Shown one piece after another: positions 7,239 to 15,162 of a stretch of 64,000 bases of DNA. This DNA is from Paenibacillus dendrobii (GTDB lineage: Bacteria > Bacillota > Bacilli > Paenibacillales > Paenibacillaceae). A program made the translations under genes and the position numbers. Below the pieces are notes generated by a model that saw nothing but the letters and a program-made list of their open reading frames with translations, searched no databases and was not told where the DNA came from. How positions within the stretch are numbered: position 1 is the stretch's first letter; every line of letters begins with the position of its first letter. The DNA is taken from NCBI RefSeq assembly GCF_009807035.1, contig NZ_WUBI01000001.1:3008785-3072784 (forward strand), in the 5' to 3' direction.

Positions 7239-8393
7239 TTATGAAAGCACCCCGTCGCGGATATGCGTCGCCGCAAAATTCGGCGGGTTAAACCAGTTTC
7301 CGCTCTGCGCCCACGTCGGATCCAGCGGAATCCATTTCTTTTGCTCGTCCAGATAGACTTCGTTCCAAGCATGCGGACCATATCCGCCCTGCCCGTTGTA
7401 CCCTTGCCCGGTAACGACCCGGACCTGAAGTCCCTGCGAGCGGGCCATGACGGCGTACAGGCGGGCATAGTCAATGCAGACCCCTTTTTTCGAATCGAAG
7501 GTGTCTTGCGGATTCTGCTCATGCCAGATGCCCTTTTGCTCGTAGTCGTCGACTTTACCGTAGTCATATTGCACTCTGGAGCCTACCCAGTCATACAAGC
7601 GCCGTGCCTTCTCTTCATCCGTCTTGGCTCCCTTGACGATATCGGCGGCAGCCGCATCAATATCATCCGGAATGGCATGATCGATGACTTCGTATTTGCG
7701 CTGCATGATGCCGCTGAGCTCTTTTTCCACAGCCTTCGTAAATACCGGCAGCTTATCCTTCACCAAATGTCCGGACAACGGTTCAATGACACGCTGCGCC
7801 CCTTCCTGATAAATCGGCGAGGCTTCCACATAGCGGGTAAAGGCTGTATTCGGATACAGCGAGACATATACGAACAGCAGTGCAACGACAACGATGCAGC
7901 GTCCCGCACCGATCAACAAACCGATGATTGCTCCCGAGAAGCGGCTGAAAATCGATGAGGACTGACGCGTGCCCGGCGCGAACAGCGAGCCCTTTCCTCC
8001 GAATACAAGCACCGTAAGCCATCGCATCAACAGGCGGATGATACTGTAGCTTAGGATGAACAGTACCGCAAAACGCAGCAGCGGAAAGTCAGCCATCGAA
8101 GTCATAAACGTATAATAGATCTGCTCCCAAGTACTCAAATCCCGGTTCGGAAGCGTACTCGTGTAATTCGTGAGCCATTCCTGCACTCGAGGCGACATCC
8201 AGAGCGTAAAAGGTACAGACAGCACCAAAGCCACCAAAATAAAAACCCCCTCCCTAAGCAGCGAGAGAAGTCTTCCGGCTGAGCGCGATGCTCCCCGGCG
8301 CCAGCCCTGGAACAACGAGACAAGCATGATGAGCAGTAAAAAGATCGAAATGATATTAAATTCTTGCAGACTCTTTATCCATGATTGCAACAT
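7239..8393 (-). CDS. Membrane protein with CvpA-like region and transglutaminase-like domain
   Basis: A 384-residue protein. Residues ~10-180 hold about five hydrophobic segments arranged like CvpA/colicin V production proteins. Residues ~250-380 carry a transglutaminase-like cysteine protease fold with the triad visible as Cys306 (KKGVCIDYA), His341 (GPHAWNEVY) and Asp358 (IPLDPTW). The start at 8393 follows GGGGGAGG; a longer frame from 8420 lacks a ribosome site. It probably anchors a peptidase or cross-linking domain at the outer membrane face. The substrate is unknown. A small one-span protein gene lies just upstream in the same direction. Confidence 0.78.
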   Translation of the reverse strand: MLQSWIKSLQEFNIISIFLLLIMLVSLFQGWRRGASRSAGRLLSLLREGVFILVALVLSVPFTLWMSPRVQEWLTNYTSTLPNRDLSTWEQIYYTFMTSMADFPLLRFAVLFILSYSIIRLLMRWLTVLVFGGKGSLFAPGTRQSSSIFSRFSGAIIGLLIGAGRCIVVVALLFVYVSLYPNTAFTRYVEASPIYQEGAQRVIEPLSGHLVKDKLPVFTKAVEKELSGIMQRKYEVIDHAIPDDIDAAAADIVKGAKTDEEKARRLYDWVGSRVQYDYGKVDDYEQKGIWHEQNPQDTFDSKKGVCIDYARLYAVMARSQGLQVRVVTGQGYNGQGGYGPHAWNEVYLDEQKKWIPLDPTWAQSGNWFNPPNFAATHIRDGVLS

Positions 8394-8434
8394 AAGATGA
8401 CCTCCCCCCACGAAACACATGGAAAAAGCCTGCC

Positions 8435-8890
8435 TTACTTACCTGAGGTAACATTCGAGTTGTTCTTGGCTTCCGCGATAAACGACTCGACGGTGTCGCT
8501 GATTTTCCACTGCCCGAGCGCCACGCCTCGAAGCGACACCTCCACCTTGTCTTTGCCCTTCTGGCCCTTCATCTCCAGATTAGGGGTTGTAATCGAAAAA
8601 TTCCCGACCGCATCCGATGTATATTTTGCTTCCTTGGCTTCTTTCATCATGATGTTTGTCGCTTCGCTTTTCAGTTTATCCACCGTCTCCGTCGTGACGT
8701 CATTCGCCACGTCTTTGATCTTTTCCAGAGACACTCCGCTGTACACCAGCACAGCTACAACGATGATAATGACGAGTGCCCACTTCACCATTGTCTTAAC
8801 AAGATTCAGGACCACGAACAGCACAATGAGAGCAATTACGATCACCAGCCAGTTTTGCTGCAAAAAATCGGACCAAACCTGAGTATCCAT
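8435..8890 (-). CDS. Hypothetical membrane-anchored protein
   Basis: About 151 residues from MDTQVWSDFLQQNW. Residues ~12-50 hold two tightly spaced hydrophobic segments; the rest is a soluble, Lys/Thr/Ser-rich domain (..VEVSLRGVALGQWKISDT..). No family recognised. The start at 8890 has GGGAGTG ten bases upstream, whereas the longer frame from 8941 has none. It lies 41 bases upstream of the CvpA/transglutaminase gene on the same strand, so the two are likely co-transcribed. Confidence 0.65.
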   Translation of the reverse strand: MDTQVWSDFLQQNWLVIVIALIVLFVVLNLVKTMVKWALVIIIVVAVLVYSGVSLEKIKDVANDVTTETVDKLKSEATNIMMKEAKEAKYTSDAVGNFSITTPNLEMKGQKGKDKVEVSLRGVALGQWKISDTVESFIAEAKNNSNVTSGK

Positions 8891-9162
8891 TTCCTTATCA
8901 CTCCCATCAGCCACAGCTTGATATCGGACCCTAGCAAGCAAGCGGTCCGCTTTTATAAATTATACATGATTCCCTTATGGGCTGTCAGCATTCGCCGTGC
9001 CTCCGGCACCCGCGCTCCCTTCCAACCGTCCCGGCACTTTAATCAAACGGGTCTAGGTCTAATACGGCAAGTCCAAGCGTACATGTAAAGAGAATGAGCA
9101 AAAGACAAGTCCGGGCTCTTCGCCAAAATGTCTTTGGATTTGCACAGAAAGGAGCTGCTCAC

Positions 9163-10326
9163 GTGAAAACCGCAATTTGGCTGTATATGTTTTTATTTCT
9201 CGCTTTCTTCGATCTTCATGCCCAGTATCCTATCCTAACTCCGTTTGCAGTGTCCCTAGGGGCAGCACCTGTCTTTATTGGCTGGATGATGGGCATTTAT
9301 GCCCTCACGCATCTGCCGGGGAATTTGATAGCAGGGACCGTGATCGACAAGCATGGCAGCCGGCGCTACATTGTTTTCAGTCTCGTATCCGCCGGGATCG
9401 TGCTGCTGCTGCAATCTCAGGTTCATTATCCATGGCAGCTGCTTGCACTCCGCTCCATCAGCGGTTTTGTCCTGGCCTTTCTCTCCCCAGCCTGCCTGAC
9501 GCTGCTCGCTTCGCTCTCATCCGACAAAATAACCCAGGGTAAATTCATGTCGGGACATGGCGTTGTACATACGCTAGCCTCCGTTGTTTCACCTGCAGCC
9601 GGAGCATTTATCGTCGCCAAAGCCGGATACTCAGCCACCTTTCAGAGTCTTGGTTGGCTGCTCATCGCCACCGGCATTATGGCCATTTTCAGCGTGCCCG
9701 GAGCACAGCGGACAGCAGTACAAACCACTGGCACGTCTCATGCTGAACCCACCGCGGCCGTTCCCAAACTCCAGGTACCCTTGCGCATTTTCATTCTGCC
9801 TTTTGTCATCTCATGCTCCCAAGGCATTTTATTTTTTGAGCTGCCCTTGCGCTCGACAGGCGTGGATGGCATCATGTCGACCGGCATTCTGTTCTCCGTC
9901 ATGAGCATCGGCGCATTGCTTACGCTAAGTATGCTATTTGTAAACCGTTATTCCCCATACAAGAGAGTTCTTGGCGGCATATTTCTGCTCGCGGTTTGCT
10001 TTTACTGTCTCGCCGCACTCCCCATCCCGCTGACCGCCACACTCCTAGTGCTCGGGATGGCGAAAGGGATTATTTTCCCTGCCATGGCTTCGCTATTCAT
10101 ACAGCTGAGCGGCGGCAGCAGACTGGGCAGAGTCTTCTCCCTGCAATCAATCGCGATGTCCATCGGCTCTTTTTTCGGCCCTATCGCTGCCGGACAGCTC
10201 CGCACCTTCGTCTCGCCATACTTCATTGCCTTTGTCCTGCTCATGATCGGACTGATGATGCTCCCCATCAGCCGCAAATCCGGTTCCTTGCTGTACCCGA
10301 ATATCAATCAAAAACCCGTTTCGTGA
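9163..10326 (+). CDS. Major facilitator superfamily transporter
   Basis: A 387-residue protein with twelve predicted membrane segments. The loop after segment 2 reads AGTVIDKHGSRRYIV, the MFS motif A region (GxxxDRxGRR-like). Both six-helix halves are present. Start is GTG at 9163 with AAAGGAG eight bases upstream; an ATG at 9094 gives 23 extra residues without a ribosome site. The substrate cannot be told from the sequence; size and layout fit drug or metabolite efflux. It stands alone on the plus strand. Confidence 0.83.
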   Translation: MKTAIWLYMFLFLAFFDLHAQYPILTPFAVSLGAAPVFIGWMMGIYALTHLPGNLIAGTVIDKHGSRRYIVFSLVSAGIVLLLQSQVHYPWQLLALRSISGFVLAFLSPACLTLLASLSSDKITQGKFMSGHGVVHTLASVVSPAAGAFIVAKAGYSATFQSLGWLLIATGIMAIFSVPGAQRTAVQTTGTSHAEPTAAVPKLQVPLRIFILPFVISCSQGILFFELPLRSTGVDGIMSTGILFSVMSIGALLTLSMLFVNRYSPYKRVLGGIFLLAVCFYCLAALPIPLTATLLVLGMAKGIIFPAMASLFIQLSGGSRLGRVFSLQSIAMSIGSFFGPIAAGQLRTFVSPYFIAFVLLMIGLMMLPISRKSGSLLYPNINQKPVS

Positions 10327-10377
10327 ATCACATTGCAGGTAAACGCCTAAATCCGCACGAATGGGCCACTGTACAAA

Positions 10378-10404
10378 ACTTATGCCTTCCACCCACATAA
10401 GATA
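10378..10404 (+). promoter_or_regulatory. Sigma-K type promoter
   Basis: AC (10378-10379), exactly 16 bases, then CATAAGATA (10396-10404) reproduce the sigma-K consensus AC-N16-CATANNNTA without mismatch. It lies 41 bases before the start of the YjcZ-like gene and would place its expression in the late mother cell. Confidence 0.7.
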
Positions 10405-10444
10405 CATTGTGTCATGCGACATAAACGAGAGCGGGGTGATAGGT

Positions 10445-10603
10445 TTGAGTCATTTTGATCACTGCGGATGTGGTCCTGTAGCGCCGGTTGCTAAGGTAGC
10501 TCCAGTCGTTTCGCCAGTCGTTACAGGATGTCACAGCAATGTCGGGGTTGTGTTGGTTCTCTTTATCCTGCTGGTCATTATTCTGCGTGCCTTCTGGTGC
10601 TAG
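10445..10603 (+). CDS. YjcZ-like small sporulation membrane peptide
   Basis: A 52-residue peptide from a TTG codon preceded by GGGGTGAT. It has a Cys/His-containing head (SHFDHCGCGPVAP), a Val/Pro stretch and a C-terminal membrane segment VGVVLVLFILLVIILRAFWC, the hallmark of YjcZ-type spore peptides. A perfect sigma-K promoter stands upstream and a terminator follows, so it is a monocistronic late mother-cell gene. Function is unknown. A longer frame from ATG 10361 lacks a ribosome site and would begin upstream of the promoter. Confidence 0.7.
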   Translation: MSHFDHCGCGPVAPVAKVAPVVSPVVTGCHSNVGVVLVLFILLVIILRAFWC

Positions 10604-10618
10604 ATTAATTCAACCTAA

Positions 10619-10665
10619 AAAGGACGGTCTGCCTAATCCCAAGGACAGATCGTCTTGTTTTTTTT
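10619..10665 (+). terminator. Terminator after YjcZ-like gene
   Basis: GACGGTCTG pairs with CAGATCGTC (one G-U) and is followed by a run of T (TTGTTTTTTTT). Confidence 0.8.
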
Positions 10666-10784
10666 GCATGACCGGCCGGAAAAGAGCTACACTAAGGAAG
10701 AACCGGCTCAAATGTCTTTTCTACATTTCCCGGGGAATTTTGATAGGAGTTACTGTCAACTCCTGTACCCGAGGTGAGACCAGC

Positions 10785-11135
10785 ATGCCCATATTTATTG
10801 TCGTAGAAGGAAAAAATGACCGCAGCAAACTGCGCCGTCTGCTTCAAGATGACATTCGGATTCTGTGCACGTTCGGCACGCTCAATTCCCTGAAACTAGA
10901 GACGTTGCGCAAAGAGATCCGTGATGAAGAGGTCTATTTGTTCATGGACAATGACAGCTCCGGCAAGAAGATTCGCGGCCTTCTTCGTGATGCATTTCCA
11001 GATGCGGGACATATATATACCCGGCGCGGCTACCCCGGTGTCGAAGGCACTCCGGACGAATATTTGGTAGCTCAGCTTGAGAAGGCGGGCCTTGATGAAT
11101 ACATCATTTACCCCGATCCCCCATTTTACTCTTGA
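10785..11135 (+). CDS. Small Toprim-domain protein
   Basis: A 116-residue single-domain Toprim protein: the catalytic Glu lies in IFIVVEGKNDRSKL (residue ~8) and the DxD pair in VYLFMDNDSSGKKIR (~55). Toprim folds bind metal to cut or join nucleic acid; close relatives are RNase M5 and OLD-type nucleases, but this one is the bare domain. Start at MPIF follows GAGGTGAG; longer upstream frames overlap the previous terminator and are unlikely. It stands alone. A role in RNA processing or DNA handling is possible but not shown. Confidence 0.75.
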   Translation: MPIFIVVEGKNDRSKLRRLLQDDIRILCTFGTLNSLKLETLRKEIRDEEVYLFMDNDSSGKKIRGLLRDAFPDAGHIYTRRGYPGVEGTPDEYLVAQLEKAGLDEYIIYPDPPFYS

Positions 11136-11253
11136 TGCATTAATCCCACAAAAATCGTCTATCGACGTACTTTCGAAGAAAACATTTAACCTGAGTTCCC
11201 CCTTGGTGGTATCAGGTTGCGAATACGTGATCTAGAATCTTCCTGCCATTTAA

Positions 11254-11300
11254 AGAAAAAGCGCCGATGCTCCACCTTCACGGTGAAACAAGCGGCGCTT
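11254..11300 (-). terminator. Terminator after SCO1-like gene
   Basis: AAGCGCCG and CGGCGCTT form the outer stem, CACC/GGTG the inner one; the minus strand continues into TTTTTCTTT. Confidence 0.75.
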
Positions 11301-11318
11301 CCATATGTTCATGCCCTA

Positions 11319-11930
11319 TTACTGCTTGGCCAAATCTTTAACGTCCTTGGCGAGCGACTCAGCTGTGACATTGTCCGTGTCATTCGCGTTATACAGCTTG
11401 CGCACCTTATTGTCGCGGTCAACCAGCGCGATGACATTGGAGTGGGCAAAATTATCCTTGTTGTCGCCCATAATACCGATTTTAAATGACTTTTCGGCAA
11501 GATCCCTGATTTTTTGGTCATCGCCTCTCAGGAAATACCATCCGTTGTAATCCACGTAAAATTTATCTGCAAACTCTTTAATCTTTTCGCGGGTGTCGAC
11601 CTTCGGATCGAAAGAAACGGAGACAAATTCCGCGTCTTTTGCAAAGGTACCGTCTTTAATGAGCTGCTTCTGTGTTTGGGAGAGCAGGAATGTCGTTACA
11701 GGACATACATCCGGACAGCTGGTATAAAAGAAATAAAAGAGCCTTACCTTCCCTTTCGTATTATCAAGTGTTACCGTCTTGCCATCCACATTCTCCAATG
11801 AGAAATCCTCAACTTGTCCCAAAACCGGCAGCTTGGATTTGCCAATCCCCGAACCGGTGTAGATCAGGTAGCCCGCCATCACGACAATCACTGCGAGCAA
11901 AATCCATGTCCATTTATAACGTTTCAACAT
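11319..11930 (-). CDS. SCO1/SenC-family copper protein (cytochrome oxidase assembly)
   Basis: A 203-residue thioredoxin-fold protein with an N-terminal anchor (residues ~8-25) and the metal site C72-P-D-V-C76 plus His163 (FAHSNVIALVD). SCO proteins deliver copper to the CuA centre of cytochrome c oxidase on the outer membrane face; this is the counterpart of B. subtilis YpmQ. All three ligands are present, so it should be active. The heme O synthase gene ctaB lies upstream on the same strand, a sensible functional neighbour, though a terminator separates them. Confidence 0.93.
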   Translation of the reverse strand: MLKRYKWTWILLAVIVVMAGYLIYTGSGIGKSKLPVLGQVEDFSLENVDGKTVTLDNTKGKVRLFYFFYTSCPDVCPVTTFLLSQTQKQLIKDGTFAKDAEFVSVSFDPKVDTREKIKEFADKFYVDYNGWYFLRGDDQKIRDLAEKSFKIGIMGDNKDNFAHSNVIALVDRDNKVRKLYNANDTDNVTAESLAKDVKDLAKQ

Positions 11931-12154
11931 TTCGGTTAACCTCTTCCTCTCTCACGTAGTGAAGCCGTTTGTTCATCTTCGAAACAAAAACAGATCATTT
12001 ATTCCAGCAGCCTTTGCGTCATGAATACGTATAGCATAACTTTTTCATGTTCATGTGACATGACTCCATAGGGCTATATGTAACAAACTGACGCGAAGAC
12101 AGGTTTTCAATTCCCCTATAGTAAGGGTACTGTGGGCATTTAAACGATATTGTA

Positions 12155-12189
12155 AGATCAGGTAGAAGCACTGAGCTTCTACCTGATCT
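12155..12189. repeat. Perfect 15-bp inverted repeat
   Basis: AGATCAGGTAGAAGC and its exact complement flank the loop ACTGA. No T-run follows in either direction, so it is not an ordinary terminator, and a proper ctaB terminator already lies 6 bases away. It may be a second hairpin that protects the 3' end or a protein site. Confidence 0.6.
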
Positions 12190-12193
12190 CCAG

Positions 12194-12220
12194 AAAAAAT
12201 CCCATGCATCCATGGGATTT
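12194..12220 (-). terminator. Terminator after ctaB
   Basis: AAATCCCATG and CATGGGATTT form a perfect 10-bp stem with a four-base loop; the minus strand ends in TTTTTT. Confidence 0.85.
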
Positions 12221-12236
12221 GTCCTCGATATATTTT

Positions 12237-13172
12237 TTAATGCACAGTGTTCAGAATCATCACGATGAGGCTTAGGGTCAAAAAGTTAATCGAGAAGATA
12301 AACAGCTTTTTAGCCCAGGCATCGTCATCTTTTGCCGTTAATCCCTTAATGCCGAGGTACAGCCAGAAGAGCGACAACAGTGTTCCGATAATCATAAAGT
12401 AAATGCCGGTATAACCGTACGCATACATCAATATTGGAATGGGGACCAACAGCACCAGATACGGAATAATCTGAATTTTGGTGCGTTTGATTCCTTTCAC
12501 AACAGGCAGAAGCGGGTAACCTGCAGCTCTGTATTCTTCCACGCGGCGAATGCCCAGTGCCCAGAAATGCGGCGGCTGCCACAGAAACAGCAAAGCAAAC
12601 AGAAGAATGGCTCCAAGATCCACACTATGCGTTACTGCCACATAGCCGATCAATGGAGGCATGGCACCGGAAATGGCACCAACCGAAGTGCTCCATGTCG
12701 AAGAGCGTTTCAACCACATGGTATACACGATCGCATACACAAACATCCCGACTGCACCGAAGATGCCGGCAAGAACACCTGAGAAAATAAATAGGTCAGC
12801 CAGTCCAAGAACACCGAGTATAAAGGCATACCAGAGCACAGTGGAAGGCTTCAACCGACCTGATGGAAGCACGCGATTACGGGTACGTTCCATCTTTGTG
12901 TCGAGTTCACGATCAAAATAATTGTTATATACACAGGCAGAAGCCATGACCAGCACGGTTCCGAGTAGAGTCAAGACCATTTTACCAAACTGAATGTCCC
13001 ACTGGGACGCGACCCAATACCCTGCAAAAACAGCAATTAGATTAGACCGGATAATCCCGGGTTTCGTAAGTGTAATGAAATCTCTCCAAGTTGCCGACGA
13101 ATCTGGCGGCGTTTGTTTGATGGAAAGCGTTGCGGAATCCGAAGGAGCCTGGTAACTTAAATGATTGTCCAC
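12237..13172 (-). CDS. ctaB: Protoheme IX farnesyltransferase (heme O synthase)
   Basis: A 311-residue UbiA-family membrane prenyltransferase with about nine hydrophobic segments. The first Asp-rich site reads NYFDRELDTKMERTRNR (residues ~85-100), the family signature for farnesyl diphosphate and metal. It converts heme B to heme O, the precursor of heme A for aa3 oxidase. Start is GTG behind AAGGAGG. A sigma-A promoter lies upstream (13233-13262) and a terminator downstream, so it is monocistronic. With the SCO gene next to it this is a small oxidase-biogenesis patch. Confidence 0.95.
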   Translation of the reverse strand: MDNHLSYQAPSDSATLSIKQTPPDSSATWRDFITLTKPGIIRSNLIAVFAGYWVASQWDIQFGKMVLTLLGTVLVMASACVYNNYFDRELDTKMERTRNRVLPSGRLKPSTVLWYAFILGVLGLADLFIFSGVLAGIFGAVGMFVYAIVYTMWLKRSSTWSTSVGAISGAMPPLIGYVAVTHSVDLGAILLFALLFLWQPPHFWALGIRRVEEYRAAGYPLLPVVKGIKRTKIQIIPYLVLLVPIPILMYAYGYTGIYFMIIGTLLSLFWLYLGIKGLTAKDDDAWAKKLFIFSINFLTLSLIVMILNTVH

Positions 13173-13232
13173 GCCTTAAGAATCCTCCTTATTCTGTCAT
13201 TGTGGAGGAAAAGTGCCTCCGCTATAAAGTTT

Positions 13233-13262
13233 ATCATATCAAAAGGTAAAAGTGTTTGACAA
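13233..13262 (-). promoter_or_regulatory. Promoter of ctaB
   Basis: On the minus strand TTGTCA, an 18-base spacer and TATGAT. Each hexamer matches consensus at five of six bases. The rest of the 300-base divergent gap up to the yfhP start shows no further gene. Confidence 0.65.
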
Positions 13263-13478
13263 TCCTCTCCAAAATCATTCACCATTTTGACAATTTGGTG
13301 ACACATTTTAGTATGGTCAAACCCTTATATATTCATCCAAAAGTGGGTAGTAACTATTATAAGGAAAACATAAGATGCATGTTTTGCAAAATCCTCACAC
13401 AATGACACTGTGGCGGCAGGAATTGCTTTCCCGGATTTGTTACAATAACAATAAGAACAACATGAAGGAGACATGGTA

Positions 13479-14462
13479 ATGGATACAGCCACACATTTTG
13501 TGATGGGACTCAGCCTGGCCGGTCTCGCCTACGTTGATCCAGCGGTTGCCGCAAGCCCCGCGCTTGCCACTGCTGTACTTCTGGGTACGGTCATCGGTTC
13601 TCAGGCCCCTGATTTTGACGGGCTCTTACGTTTCAAAAGCAACGCCCTGTACGTGAAGAATCACCGGGGCGTCACGCATTCTCTTCCCTTTCTTGTCATC
13701 TGGACCGCACTGATAAGCAGTATTCTGGCTTTACTGTTTGGAACGGTGCCAGCAGGACATATCATTCTCTGGACAGGAGTAGCCGTGTGCGTCCATGTAT
13801 TCAGCGATTTGTTCAATACGTATGGGACACAGGCGGTTCGGCCGTTCTCGGAACGGTGGATATCCTGGAATATCATTCATATCTTTGATCCGTTTATTTT
13901 TGGAACCCACGCCGCAGCAGTACTTCTCTGGAGTACCGGGGCTGCGAAACCCGCCCCGTTATTTCTGGGTCTTTATATCCTGACGGCCATCTATTATGTC
14001 TGGCGGACGGTTGTCCATTCGTTAAAGACTGCTGCGGTGAAACGACTTGATCCTACCCGCAAGGCAGGCGAACGATATTTTGTTATTCCGACGGTGAGCT
14101 TCCATAAATGGCATGTGGTAAAAGCGCTGCCCGACGGCAGTTATGAAATTGGCGTTCTGAACGGCGACGAATTGGAGTGGCGCAAACATGCATCTACCGA
14201 GGAGCATCCCGCTGTGGAGCATTCCAAGCAACATCCGGATGTGCAGGCCTTCCTTTACTTTACTTCGTTTGCTGTTGCAGAAGTAGAGAATCTTCCTTGG
14301 GGATATATCGTCCGCTGGGCTGATGTCCGCTACCGCCACCGGAAGCAATACCCGTTTGTGGCCGTACTTGTGATGGATAAACAATTCCAACCGATCAACA
14401 CCTATGTCGGATGGCTCAGCGCGAAGAAAATGGATAAAAGGCTGTCCATTAATTCCGGCTAA
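13479..14462 (+). CDS. yfhP: YfhP-like membrane-bound metal-dependent hydrolase
   Basis: A 327-residue protein of the YdjM/DUF457 type: N-terminus MDTATHFVMGLSLAGLAYVD, then GSQAPDFDGLLRF and NHRGVTHSLPF with the conserved Asp and His residues (residues ~45-75), four or so membrane segments to ~190, and a soluble C-terminal domain typical of YfhP. Family members are predicted metal-dependent hydrolases, substrate unknown. The ATG at 13479 is preferred because AAGGAG is only two bases from the ATG at 13473. It is read alone, divergent from ctaB. Confidence 0.85.
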   Translation: MDTATHFVMGLSLAGLAYVDPAVAASPALATAVLLGTVIGSQAPDFDGLLRFKSNALYVKNHRGVTHSLPFLVIWTALISSILALLFGTVPAGHIILWTGVAVCVHVFSDLFNTYGTQAVRPFSERWISWNIIHIFDPFIFGTHAAAVLLWSTGAAKPAPLFLGLYILTAIYYVWRTVVHSLKTAAVKRLDPTRKAGERYFVIPTVSFHKWHVVKALPDGSYEIGVLNGDELEWRKHASTEEHPAVEHSKQHPDVQAFLYFTSFAVAEVENLPWGYIVRWADVRYRHRKQYPFVAVLVMDKQFQPINTYVGWLSAKKMDKRLSINSG

Positions 14463-14599
14463 ACAGACCTTCGTAGTTAATATAAGGCTGCATCCTACAT
14501 GGAAGCAGCCTCTTTTTATGTTCTTCCCAATTCAAACTTGACGAAATTTGCCTGGTAGGAGAGAATCACCCTAGAGAGTCATTCTGGCAAACGCAGAAA

Positions 14600-14627
14600 A
14601 GCCCGAAGCGCTTGCAGCGCTCGGGCT
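14600..14627 (-). terminator. Terminator after SASP gene
   Basis: AGCCCGA/CGGGCT outer and AGCGCT/AGCGCT inner stems; the minus strand continues TTTTC. Confidence 0.7.
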
Positions 14628-14642
14628 GAGATTTAAGCTTGA

Positions 14643-14855
14643 TTATTGACGACCGGACATGGATTGTTCAGCCATTTGGACTAGACGCTTGGTAATGTAC
14701 CCTCCAAGGGAACCTGTTTCACGGGAAGTCATATTGCCGTAGTATCCGTCCTGAGGAATTTGAACCCCCAGTTCTTGAGCAGCTTCCATCTTCATTTGTT
14801 GCAAAGCCGTTCTTGCTTGCGGTACTACCAGATTGTTAGAACGAGATTGAGCCAT
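14643..14855 (-). CDS. Small acid-soluble spore protein, alpha/beta type
   Basis: A 70-residue SASP with both family signatures: the GPR protease site region ([11 protein letters not shown], residues ~25-35) and the DNA-binding block [21 protein letters not shown] near the C-terminus. These proteins coat forespore DNA, forcing an A-like form that resists UV, and are degraded to amino acids on germination. The start at 14855 follows GGGAGATCTTAAT. A sigma-G promoter lies just upstream. A second, very similar SASP is encoded 3 kb away on the other strand. Confidence 0.95.
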   Translation of the reverse strand: MAQSRSNNLVVPQARTALQQMKMEAAQELGVQIPQDGYYGNMTSRETGSLGGYITKRLVQMAEQSMSGRQ

Positions 14856-14905
14856 ATTAAGATCTCCCTTCAATTCTGCGTGTGTGTTAGTAACAAGCTT
14901 GCAAG

Positions 14906-14934
14906 CTTAGTATGGCTCGGTCGCTGAGAGTTAT
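14906..14934 (-). promoter_or_regulatory. Sigma-G type promoter of SASP gene
   Basis: On the minus strand TGTATA, a 17-base spacer and CATACTA, close to the forespore sigma-G consensus (GMATR / CATNMTA). Confidence 0.6.
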
Positions 14935-14973
14935 ACAGAAAAGAATTCATATCTTATCTGGAGGTTTTTTACA

Positions 14974-15159
14974 ATGAGTAAAGGTTTGTCCCTATGGTTC
15001 GCATCCTCATCCATATTTCTGCTGGGAGCCGCCGGCATTTCCATAAGCTATAACGGCTGGCTTGCCCTTTTACTGGGCGTAATCGCTATTTGCAATATCG
15101 GCTGGGGATTTGTCATCAAGGCCAAGAAGAACCGTGTAAACGGACCGGAAGCCGAGTAA
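14974..15159 (+). CDS. Small two-span membrane protein, hypothetical
   Basis: A 61-residue protein, MSKGLSLWFASSSIFLLG..., made of two hydrophobic segments (~8-25 and ~28-47) and a short basic tail. CTGGAGG lies nine bases before the start, which supports translation. No family recognised. It converges on trpS with only three bases between stop codons. It may belong with sporulation genes nearby, but the sequence gives no functional clue. Confidence 0.6.
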   Translation: MSKGLSLWFASSSIFLLGAAGISISYNGWLALLLGVIAICNIGWGFVIKAKKNRVNGPEAE

Positions 15160-15162
15160 CAT

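Noticed and set aside
13280..13310. TTGACA considered as the -35 of the yfhP promoter
   Set aside because: No acceptable -10 at 16-18 bases; AGTATG/TATGGT are poor and the distance to the gene is ~170 bases.
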